Origin: Deltaproteobacteria bacterium
GTDB lineage: Bacteria > Desulfobacterota > GWC2-55-46 > DRQE01
NCBI GenBank assembly: GCA_011371515.1
Contig: DRQE01000014.1
Span: 1-22,756 of the forward strand
Reading direction: 5' to 3'
DNA length: 22,756 nt
The position numbers were made by a program, and so were the translations under genes. Each line of letters opens with the position of its first letter. The stretch's first letter is position 1. This document shows positions 17,461 to 22,756 of this stretch, in pieces. The notes beneath the pieces are model-generated. The model ran no database searches, had not been told where the DNA came from, and saw only the letters and a program-made list of their open reading frames with translations.

Positions 17461-18325
17461 GATATTCTGCAGGGTTGTTGAAGAGGGAGGATTCTCTCAG
17501 GCGGCAGAGTCTTTAAACCTTACGCAACCCACCGTAAGCATCCACATAAAGACCCTCGAAGATGCACTCTCTACCCGACTGCTCGACAGACTGGGCAGAA
17601 AAGTGGTGCCCACAAAGGAGGGCACCATACTCTACAGATACGCCAAGGAGATTGTAAGGCTTAAAGAAGAGGCAAGCCAGTCTCTAAAAGAGTTTGGGGG
17701 TTCGGTGCAGGGCAATCTCACCATAGGGGCAAGCACCATACCCGGCGAATACATACTTCCGCAGAAGATAGCAGAGTTTAAGAGGCTCTATCCGGGGGTC
17801 TTCCCCTCACTCACCATAGCCGATACCGAGAAGATAAGCCACATGGTGCTGGATGGAAGAGTGGACATAGGGGTGGTGGGCTCCACAATAAAGGACAAGA
17901 ATCTTCTGCCACAGAAGTTCGTATCTGATGAGATAGTGCTTGCAGCACCTTCTTCTTTTGAGAAGTCCAGAATATCGAGAGAGGAGCTTGCCCGTATGCC
18001 CCTTGTGGTAAGGGAGAAGGGCTCTGGCACGAGGATGGAGACCGAGCGGGCAATAAGGGAGGCGGAAATAGAGCCAGAGGAACTCAACATAGTGGCAGAG
18101 ATGGGCTCCACACAGGCACTGGTAGGGGCTGTAAGAAGCGGGCTTGGGCTGGCATTCATGTCGAGGCTTGCCATAAAGGAGTATGTGAAAAGAAAGATAC
18201 TGAAAGAGGTTAAAATAAAGGGTGTTGTTATAGAGAGATACTTCCACATAATAACCCATTCGAAGAGAAGCCCATCGCCGGCAACAAGAAAGTTCAGGGC
18301 TTTCCTTCTGGGAAAAGAAGTATAG
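17441..18325 (+). CDS. LysR-family transcriptional regulator (sulfur/selenium-associated type)
   Basis: 294 residues with an N-terminal winged helix-turn-helix (about 1-60: RLLEIFCRVVEEGGFSQAAE, LTQPTVSIHIKTLE) and a C-terminal periplasmic-binding-like effector domain (about 88-290: NLTIGAST, GRVDIGVVGS, REKGSGTR, VRSGLGLAFM). It resembles the CysL/CysB-like and selenium-metabolism-associated branch of LysR proteins, which agrees with the DUF3343 neighbour and the sulfur genes downstream; this narrower label is inference. The start is GTG 17441, overlapping the zinc-ribbon gene by 20 bases. It may regulate the downstream sulfite-reductase genes, but no LysR box was identified with confidence. 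Confidence 0.88.
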   Translation: MELRLLEIFCRVVEEGGFSQAAESLNLTQPTVSIHIKTLEDALSTRLLDRLGRKVVPTKEGTILYRYAKEIVRLKEEASQSLKEFGGSVQGNLTIGASTIPGEYILPQKIAEFKRLYPGVFPSLTIADTEKISHMVLDGRVDIGVVGSTIKDKNLLPQKFVSDEIVLAAPSSFEKSRISREELARMPLVVREKGSGTRMETERAIREAEIEPEELNIVAEMGSTQALVGAVRSGLGLAFMSRLAIKEYVKRKILKEVKIKGVVIERYFHIITHSKRSPSPATRKFRAFLLGKEV

Positions 18326-18369
18326 CCCTGCCATTGTGCACCGATAAAGATAAAACCCTTTATTTTTTC

Positions 18370-18398
18370 TTGACAATCGCCTCATAGTGTATTATAAA
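18370..18398 (+). promoter_or_regulatory. Promoter of the SAM-riboswitch/thrC transcript
   Basis: TTGACA (18370-18375), exactly 17 bases, TATAAA (18393-18398). Initiation is expected near 18405, about 22 bases before the riboswitch P1 stem. Confidence 0.82.
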
Positions 18399-18426
18399 AC
18401 TCTTTAACAATTGAATATTGGATAAA

Positions 18427-18563
18427 TCTTCTTATCCAGAGTGGTGGAGGGAACTGGCCCTGTGAAGCCACAGCAACCGGTTTCATCCTGTTGAAGGATG
18501 AAACGCCCGGTGCTAATTCCAGCAGGAGTCTTCCAGTTAAAGGGCTCCTGGAAGATAAGAAGA
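18427..18563 (+). promoter_or_regulatory. SAM-I (S-box) riboswitch aptamer
   Basis: This has the S-box core: CCAGAGTGGTGGAGGGAACT, then GGCCCTGTGAAGCC, CAGCAACC and GGTGCTAATTCCAGCAG. P1 is a perfect 10-bp stem, 18427-18436 with 18554-18563. P3 is TTTCATCC/GGATGAAA (18481-18488 with 18496-18503), and P4 is CAGGAG/CTCCTG (18523-18528 with 18545-18550). It senses S-adenosylmethionine and normally turns methionine or sulfur genes off. Here the first gene downstream is thrC. Confidence 0.96.
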
Positions 18564-18572
18564 GTCGTAAAG

Positions 18573-18620
18573 ACCTCTTCTTAACTTCAAAAGGCAATGA
18601 GTAAAGAAGAGGTTTTTTTT
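18573..18620 (+). terminator. Riboswitch-controlled terminator with alternative antiterminator
   Basis: Terminator stem ACCTCTTCTT (18573-18582) pairs with AAGAAGAGGT (18604-18613), followed by eight T (18613-18620). The 5' arm can instead pair with AAGAAGAG (18557-18564), which overlaps the 3' strand of aptamer P1. SAM binding locks P1 and frees the terminator; without SAM, the antiterminator forms and thrC is transcribed. Confidence 0.93.
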
Positions 18621-18647
18621 ATTCAAAAAACAAGGGAGGATAAATAG

Positions 18648-19901
18648 ATGGGCTTCATGAAGGCACTCAGATGCAGGGAATGCGGCAGGGAGTATCCCAA
18701 GAAGGCTTTGCATGTGTGTGAGTACTGCTTCGGTCCTCTGGAGGTTGTCTATGAGTATGAAGAGATAAAGAAGCATCTTTCAAGGGAGGTTATAGAGAAA
18801 AGGCCCCAGAACATGTGGCGCTACAGAGAGCTTCTACCCATAGATGGGGAGCCCTCTGTGGGTAGAGAGGTGGGCTTTACACCACTTATAAGGGCAAGAA
18901 ACCTTGAGAAGGCTCTTGGGGTAAAGGAACTCTACATAAAGAACGACGCCGTAAACTACCCCACTCTGTCTTTCAAGGACAGGGTCGTATCGGTTGCCAT
19001 ATCACGGGCGAAGGAGATGGGCTTCAGTGTGGTCTCCTGTGCATCCACAGGGAATCTTGCAAACTCGGTGGCTGCAAATGCCGCTGCCTGTGGTATGGAG
19101 AGCTATGTCTTCATACCCTTTGACCTCGAGCCCACAAAGATTGTGGGAACCCTTGTCTACGGGGCAAAGGTTGTGGGTATAAGGGGCACCTACGATGAGG
19201 TGAACCGCCTTTGCAGTGAGATTGCTGGAAAATACGGCTGGGCATTCGTGAACATAAACATAAGGCCCTATTATGCCGAGGGCTCGAAGACCTTTGGCTT
19301 TGAAATCGTAGAGCAGCTGGGCTGGAGGCTTCCGAAACACACGGTTGTGCCCATGGCAGGTGGCTCACTTATAACGAAGGTGTGGAAGGCATACAACGAG
19401 TTCTATAAACTCGGGCTCGTTGATAACATAGATGCAAAGGTCTATGGCGCTCAGGCAACAGGATGTGCGCCAATAGTTACAGCGGTAAAGAAGGGCAAAG
19501 AGCTCATAGAGCCTGTCATACCCAACACCATTGCAAAGAGCCTTGCCATAGGAAACCCTGCAGATGGCTACTACTCGGCAAAGACCATAAGAGAGAGTGG
19601 TGGATGGGCAGAGGATGTGTCAGACGAGGAAATCGTAGAGGCAATAAAACTTCTGGCAGAAACAGAGGGCATATTCACGGAGACAGCAGGTGGAGTAACC
19701 CTCGGGGTTACAAAGAAACTTATAGAGCAGGGCAGAATCCCGAGGGATGAGTCCATAGTGGTCTCCATAACGGGCAACGGGCTCAAGACACAGGAAGCAC
19801 TCCATGGTAAGCTGGAAGCGGTGCCCACCATAAATGCAAGTCTTAAGGACTTCGATGAGCTGGTAAAGAAGATGGACGAAAAATACGCCATGGAGGGCTA
19901 A
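18648..19901 (+). CDS. thrC: Threonine synthase (zinc-ribbon, plant/archaeal-like type)
   Basis: PLP enzyme that converts O-phosphohomoserine to threonine. The 417 residues begin with a four-cysteine knuckle pair (Cys9, Cys12, Cys24, Cys27) found in the archaeal/plant-like class. The PLP lysine is Lys110 in PTLSFKDRVV, followed by CASTGNLANSVAA and the glycine-rich PMAGGSLI. The start ATG 18648 lies eight bases after GGGAGG; a second ATG three codons later is less likely. It is directly behind a SAM-OFF riboswitch, which is unusual because threonine synthase competes with methionine synthesis for homoserine-derived substrate. Plant homologues are allosterically activated by SAM. A role with another nucleophile is possible but has no direct sequence support. 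Confidence 0.9.
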   Translation: MGFMKALRCRECGREYPKKALHVCEYCFGPLEVVYEYEEIKKHLSREVIEKRPQNMWRYRELLPIDGEPSVGREVGFTPLIRARNLEKALGVKELYIKNDAVNYPTLSFKDRVVSVAISRAKEMGFSVVSCASTGNLANSVAANAAACGMESYVFIPFDLEPTKIVGTLVYGAKVVGIRGTYDEVNRLCSEIAGKYGWAFVNINIRPYYAEGSKTFGFEIVEQLGWRLPKHTVVPMAGGSLITKVWKAYNEFYKLGLVDNIDAKVYGAQATGCAPIVTAVKKGKELIEPVIPNTIAKSLAIGNPADGYYSAKTIRESGGWAEDVSDEEIVEAIKLLAETEGIFTETAGGVTLGVTKKLIEQGRIPRDESIVVSITGNGLKTQEALHGKLEAVPTINASLKDFDELVKKMDEKYAMEG

Positions 19902-19926
19902 ACCTTCTTTACCCCTGAAGGTTTTT
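19900..19926 (+). terminator. Intrinsic terminator overlapping the thrC stop
   Basis: Stem AAACCTTC (19900-19907) with GAAGGTTT (19917-19924), a nine-base loop, and five T at 19922-19926. The 5' arm includes the last two bases of the thrC stop codon. It would separate thrC from the sulfite-reductase genes, although the short T-run suggests partial read-through. Confidence 0.75.
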
Positions 19927-19936
19927 CTGTTATCAT
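19908..19936 (+). promoter_or_regulatory. Possible weak promoter for the sulfite-reductase genes
   Basis: TTTACC (19908-19913), 17 bases, TATCAT (19931-19936). The -10 is close to consensus but the -35 is poor and lies in the terminator loop. It is listed because the terminator otherwise leaves these genes without an obvious start. Confidence 0.3.
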
Positions 19937-19972
19937 AGGTGTCTACATCTTTTTGAAAGGAGAGATGTGTCT

Positions 19973-20941
19973 ATGGATCGTTTCATAGAGGATAAGACCA
20001 CAAGGGTCGAGGTAAGCCTCGATGGAGAGACCAAAAAACTCGACTTTGGAGAGCTCAAAACAGGTGGCTTTATAAAACAGCGCCAGCGTGACCTCTTTAC
20101 CGTGAGGCTTCGTTGCCCCGGTGGAAGGGTTCCAACGGATAAACTCATAGAAATCTCCAAGATAGCACATAAGTACAGCAAAAAGGGTGTTATACACTTA
20201 AGTTTTCGCCAGTCTATAGAAATCCTCTATGTTGACTACAAGGACTTTCCGGAGCTTGTAAAGGAGCTTGAGGCAATAGGCTGGAAGGTTGCCTCATGCG
20301 GGCCCAGAGTGAGGGTGCCCACCGCCTGTGGCGGATGCGAGTACAACCCCAACGGGCTTACAGACACACAGGCACTTGCAAAGATGGTGGATGAAAAGTT
20401 CTTCGGCACACCCACCCATCACAAGTTCAAAATATCCTTCTCTGGCTGTCCCATAGACTGTGCAAGAACACGGGAGATGGACCTTGGCTTTCAGGGTGTG
20501 GTGGAGCCGGAGTGGGAAGAACCACCCTGCACGGGCTGTACCATATGTGCCGAGGCATGTAAGGAGGGCGCCATAGAGAGTGACCCCGATACAGGTAAGC
20601 CCATATACTATCCTGACAAATGCATCTACTGTGGCGATTGCATCCGTGCATGTCCCACAGGTGCATGGAGGGCTAAACGCTATGGACACCTTGTAAGGAT
20701 TGGCGGAAAACACGGCAGATGGCCCATGGAGGCGGTGGAGGTGGCACTCTTCGTGCCCGATGAGAAGGTGCCAGAGGTTATAGAGAAGACCATAGAGTGG
20801 TATATGGCAAATGGTATGAGAGGCGAGAGGATAGGCAAAACCCTTGAGCGCGTTGGTGTCGAGAAGTATCTTGAGTTCATGAAAGATGTCTTCGGTGACA
20901 ATGTGCTCGAAGCAAAGGAGGCAGCATGTCAGCAGAAGTAA
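19973..20941 (+). CDS. Small sulfite reductase-like protein (siroheme/4Fe-4S plus two ferredoxin clusters)
   Basis: 322 residues resembling AsrC/Dsr-LP-type small sulfite reductases. The N-terminal ferredoxin-like half (about 20-100) is followed by putative siroheme-4Fe-4S ligands (Cys119 and Cys122 in TACGGCEYN; Cys159 and Cys163 in SGCPIDCAR). An inserted di-cluster ferredoxin has Cys186/189/192/196 and Cys217/220/223/227. It likely reduces sulfite to sulfide for assimilation, because it is followed by sulfur carriers and a cysteine-synthase-like gene rather than dsr genes. The Cys119-x2-Cys122 spacing differs from the C-x5-C expected in this superfamily. Start: ATG 19973 (AGGAG ten bases upstream) is preferred over GTG 19967. 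Nitrite as substrate is not excluded. Confidence 0.85.
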   Translation: MDRFIEDKTTRVEVSLDGETKKLDFGELKTGGFIKQRQRDLFTVRLRCPGGRVPTDKLIEISKIAHKYSKKGVIHLSFRQSIEILYVDYKDFPELVKELEAIGWKVASCGPRVRVPTACGGCEYNPNGLTDTQALAKMVDEKFFGTPTHHKFKISFSGCPIDCARTREMDLGFQGVVEPEWEEPPCTGCTICAEACKEGAIESDPDTGKPIYYPDKCIYCGDCIRACPTGAWRAKRYGHLVRIGGKHGRWPMEAVEVALFVPDEKVPEVIEKTIEWYMANGMRGERIGKTLERVGVEKYLEFMKDVFGDNVLEAKEAACQQK

Positions 20942-21168
20942 AACCGGTGGATACACTTGACTTAAGAGGGGTTCTCTGCCCCATGAACTTTGTCAAGACC
21001 AAGCTCAAACTCGAGAGTATGCAGAAGGGCGAGGTGCTCGAGGTAATACTCGACAGTGGAGAGCCCATCCAGAATGTGCCAAAGAGCATAAAGGAAGAAG
21101 GGCATAAGATAATAGATGTAAAGAAAGAGGAGGACCACTTCAGGCTCCTCGTAGAAAAGGGCGAATAG
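20926..21168 (+). CDS. TusA-family sulfur carrier
   Basis: 80 residues of the TusA/YedF/SirA fold. The active-site cysteine is in LDLRGVLCPMNFVKTK; the usual CPxP motif reads CPMN, so the second proline is Asn. The rest (VLEVILDSGEPIQNVPKSIKEEGHKI) is typical. Such proteins carry persulfide sulfur between desulfurases, reductases and acceptors. The gene overlaps the end of the sulfite reductase by 16 bases and has AGGAGG at 20916-20921, so the two products should be made together. It most plausibly relays sulfur toward the CysO-like carrier encoded next; this is inference. Confidence 0.9.
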   Translation: MSAEVKPVDTLDLRGVLCPMNFVKTKLKLESMQKGEVLEVILDSGEPIQNVPKSIKEEGHKIIDVKKEEDHFRLLVEKGE

Positions 21169-21201
21169 GCTTTATCAAAAAAGAAGGAGGTAACTTGAGT
21201 T

Positions 21202-21483
21202 ATGGCTGTAAAGGTAAGGATACCAACACCACTCAGAAAGCTTACCGAGGGCAAGGACGAGGTTACCGCAGAGGGCTCAACCGTAAAGGAGGTCATAGAG
21301 GACCTTGAGAAGAGGTATCCGGGCATAAAAGAAAGAATCTGCGAAGAAGACGGCTCTATAAGAAAGTTCGTAAACCTCTATGTGAACGACGAGGACATAA
21401 GGTTCAAGAACAATCTGGATACAGAACTCAAGGACGGTGATGAGCTCTCCATAATACCTGCAATAGCAGGAGGCAGGTGTTGA
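21202..21483 (+). CDS. CysO/ThiS/MoaD-like ubiquitin-fold sulfur carrier with C-terminal GGRC
   Basis: 93 residues with the beta-grasp pattern of small sulfur carriers. The stretch RKFVNLYVNDEDIRF closely resembles mycobacterial CysO, which delivers sulfide as a C-terminal thiocarboxylate to CysM. The protein ends PAIAGGRC: the Gly90-Gly91 pair is followed by Arg92-Cys93, so the glycine is not exposed and would need trimming by a JAMM/Mec-type protease before adenylation. Neither that protease nor a ThiF/MoeB-type activating enzyme is in the window. The ribosome site AAGGAGGT lies at 21184-21191. The Gly-Gly codons also contain the AGGAGG site of the next gene, which overlaps this stop. Confidence 0.88.
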   Translation: MAVKVRIPTPLRKLTEGKDEVTAEGSTVKEVIEDLEKRYPGIKERICEEDGSIRKFVNLYVNDEDIRFKNNLDTELKDGDELSIIPAIAGGRC

Positions 21484-21716
21484 AAAGACGGGTCTATCTT
21501 ACATACCCCAAGGAGCTCATAAAAGAGCCCCTCATATACGAGGTGGGGCAGCGCTTCCGTGTGGTAACCAACATACGGCAGGCATGCGTTTCCGATACCA
21601 TAGGGCTCGTTGCCCTTGAGCTTGAGGGTAGTGAGGAAGAGATAGACAAAGCCATACAGTTCTTCACCGATAAAGGCGTTAAGGTGGAACCCATAGAGCT
21701 CGACATAATCGAATAA
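21480..21716 (+). CDS. Stand-alone NIL-domain protein
   Basis: A small protein, 78 residues, made of one NIL domain: RRVYLTYPKELIKEPLIYEV, RQACVSDTIGLVALELEG, then a helix and a final strand. NIL domains occur at the C-terminus of MetN methionine transporters, where they bind methionine, and in NIL-ferredoxin proteins tied to anaerobic homocysteine synthesis. Start: TTG 21480, six bases after AGGAGG (21468-21473), overlapping the carrier stop codon; GTG 21477, three bases after it, is the alternative. A methionine-sensing or sulfur-transfer role in this cluster is inference. A 116-base gap follows. Confidence 0.82.
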   Translation: MKRRVYLTYPKELIKEPLIYEVGQRFRVVTNIRQACVSDTIGLVALELEGSEEEIDKAIQFFTDKGVKVEPIELDIIE

Positions 21717-21753
21717 AAATTCCCACCGTAAGTGCCTTTTTTTGTTAAAGTTC

Positions 21754-21780
21754 TTGACAAAATTACTAATGTATTATAAA
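21754..21780 (+). promoter_or_regulatory. Promoter of cysM-like gene
   Basis: TTGACA (21754-21759) and TATAAA (21775-21780), separated by only 15 bases. The sub-optimal spacing and the operator directly downstream suggest regulation. A 7-bp inverted repeat, TTACTAA (21763-21769) and TTAGTAA (21791-21797), brackets the -10. Confidence 0.6.
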
Positions 21781-21802
21781 CTTGACTAAGTTAGTAAGGT
21801 AT
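21778..21802 (+). promoter_or_regulatory. IscR/Rrf2-type operator
   Basis: A 25-base element whose core is CTTGACTAAGTTAGTAAGG. By hand alignment it agrees at 22 of 25 positions with the E. coli type-1 IscR consensus as I recall it, including the ACTAA-N-TTAGT dyad. It covers the end of the -10 and the expected start point, a repressor position. Confidence 0.55.
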
Positions 21803-21832
21803 TTTTATCTTTACTTCAGGGAGGTTTTCTGT

Positions 21833-22756
21833 ATGGATACAAGGGTTGCAGGGGCAGGATACAGAACGAGGTCAGGGGTGGTAAGAGAGGCTGTAAGCTC
21901 TGTTATAGACCTTGTGGGCAACACACCCCTTGTAAAGCTCAGGAATGTAACAAGGGATATACCTCCCGGAGTGGAGATATATGCCAAACTTGAGGGCTAC
22001 AACCCGGGTGGCTCTGTTAAAGACAGGCCTGCCTTGAAGATGATAGAGGATGCAGAGAAGGCAGGAAGGCTAACGAAAGACAAGATAATACTCGATTCAA
22101 CCTCGGGTAACACGGGCATTGCCTACGCATGGATAGGTGCCCACAAGGGCTACAGAGTGGAGCTCGTGGTGCCCGGCAATGTGAGTGAGGAAAGAAAGAA
22201 GATGCTCCGTGCCTACGGGGCAAAGGTGATATTCTCAGACCCTCTGGAGGGCTCAGACGGTGCCATAAGGCTGTGCTGGAAGCTCTATGTGGATAACCCT
22301 GAAAAGTACTGCAAGCTGGATCAGTACAACAACCCCTCAAACCCACTTGCCCACTACGAGACCACGGGTCCCGAGATAATCGCCCAGACAGAGGGCAGAA
22401 TAACCCACTTCGTGGCAAGCATAGGCACGGGTGGAACCATAATGGGCACGGGAAGAAGGCTCAAAGAATTCAGAAAGGACATAAAGGTCATAGCCGTTGA
22501 GCCAGATAGCCCGCTTCACGGGCTTGAGGGGCTCAAGCACATGGCATCAAGCATCGTGCCCGGCATATATCACGAAGAAGAGCTGGACGACAAGATACCC
22601 GCAGGCACAGAAGAGAGCTACGAGATGACAAGAAGGCTTGCAAAAGAGGAAGGGATACTGGCAGGCCAGTCATCAGGGGCAGCTCTTCTTGGTGCGATAA
22701 AACTTGCAAAGACCCTGAAAGAGGGCCTTATAGTGGTTATATTCCCCGATGGTGGG
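21833..22756 (+). CDS. cysM: CysM/CysK-like PLP-dependent cysteine synthase (3' truncated by window)
   Basis: The first 308 residues of a beta-substitution PLP enzyme; the frame is open to the window end. After a 22-residue extension come the family motifs: VGNTPLVKL, the PLP lysine Lys63 in GGSVKDRPALKM, the substrate loop STSGNTG and the phosphate-binding SIGTGGTIMGTG. Several stretches (VKDRPALKMIE, PSNPLAHYETTGPEI) resemble mycobacterial CysM, which uses O-phosphoserine and CysO-thiocarboxylate. Lys235 in EGLKHM lies where CysM has a phosphoserine-binding arginine. Ordinary O-acetylserine sulfhydrylase or cystathionine beta-synthase remain alternatives. AGGGAGGT (21818-21825) supports the start. 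It has its own promoter and an IscR-like operator. Confidence 0.88.
   Translation, partial: MDTRVAGAGYRTRSGVVREAVSSVIDLVGNTPLVKLRNVTRDIPPGVEIYAKLEGYNPGGSVKDRPALKMIEDAEKAGRLTKDKIILDSTSGNTGIAYAWIGAHKGYRVELVVPGNVSEERKKMLRAYGAKVIFSDPLEGSDGAIRLCWKLYVDNPEKYCKLDQYNNPSNPLAHYETTGPEIIAQTEGRITHFVASIGTGGTIMGTGRRLKEFRKDIKVIAVEPDSPLHGLEGLKHMASSIVPGIYHEEELDDKIPAGTEESYEMTRRLAKEEGILAGQSSGAALLGAIKLAKTLKEGLIVVIFPDGG

Noticed and set aside
18340..18370. Possible terminator after the LysR gene (TAAAG...CTTTA followed by T-rich sequence)
   Set aside because: Only five A/T-rich pairs are possible and the T-run belongs to the region of the next promoter; too weak to call.
21717..21750. T7 tract after the NIL gene as a terminator
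   Set aside because: No convincing stem precedes it; only CAC/GTG pairing with mismatches is available.
1..22756. CRISPR arrays, insertion sequences, tRNA or rRNA genes, integrase sites
   Set aside because: No direct-repeat arrays, transposase-like frames, terminal inverted repeats or tRNA/rRNA-like sequences were seen by reading; the window looks like stable core chromosome.

Overview
The window is a gene-dense, repeat-free stretch of bacterial chromosome with no mobile elements. It codes almost entirely on the + strand; the only exception is a two-gene minus-strand unit at about 6.7-8.1 kb. Proteins are rich in Lys and Glu. Ile is very often ATA and Arg very often AGA/AGG, and the sulfur genes carry many Fe-S motifs. 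This suggests an anaerobic, possibly thermophilic Gram-negative such as a Thermodesulfovibrio-like Nitrospirota or a deltaproteobacterial-grade organism. The taxonomic call is inference only. Promoters follow the sigma-70 pattern, and five TTGACA boxes are visible.

Region 1 (1-6735): the C-terminal part of an M24B Xaa-Pro peptidase, then accB and accC of acetyl-CoA carboxylase, a LipM-like octanoyltransferase/lipoate ligase family protein, a large TPR protein with an acidic linker, and a CCA-adding nucleotidyltransferase with an HD domain. A strong intrinsic terminator ends the TPR transcript and overlaps the first possible start of the CCA gene. Region 2 (6749-9203): a minus-strand pair (triple-BON protein, then a cysteine-cluster protein), divergent from an exported CapA-family protein whose promoter predicts a nearly leaderless mRNA.

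Region 3 (9200-17042): a canonical type II fatty-acid cluster, yceD-rpmF-plsX-fabH-fabD-fabG-acpP-fabF, followed by rpiB and glyA. It starts at a perfect TTGACA/TATAAT promoter, and acpP has a second promoter of its own. Every condensing-enzyme and reductase active-site residue checked is present. Region 4 (17052-18325): three overlapping genes for a DUF3343 (putative Se/S carrier) protein, a 60-residue zinc-ribbon protein and a LysR regulator.

Region 5 (18370-22756, window end) is the most interesting. A complete SAM-I riboswitch with terminator and antiterminator precedes a threonine synthase. After a terminator come a short siroheme-type sulfite reductase with two ferredoxin clusters, a TusA-like sulfur carrier, a CysO/ThiS-like ubiquitin-fold carrier ending in Gly-Gly-Arg-Cys, a stand-alone NIL-domain protein, and then, behind its own promoter and an IscR/Rrf2-like operator, a CysM-like PLP synthase cut by the window edge. 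Together these look like a sulfite -> sulfide -> protein-thiocarboxylate -> cysteine (and perhaps homocysteine) route. The carrier-activating E1 enzyme and the tail-trimming protease are not in the window.
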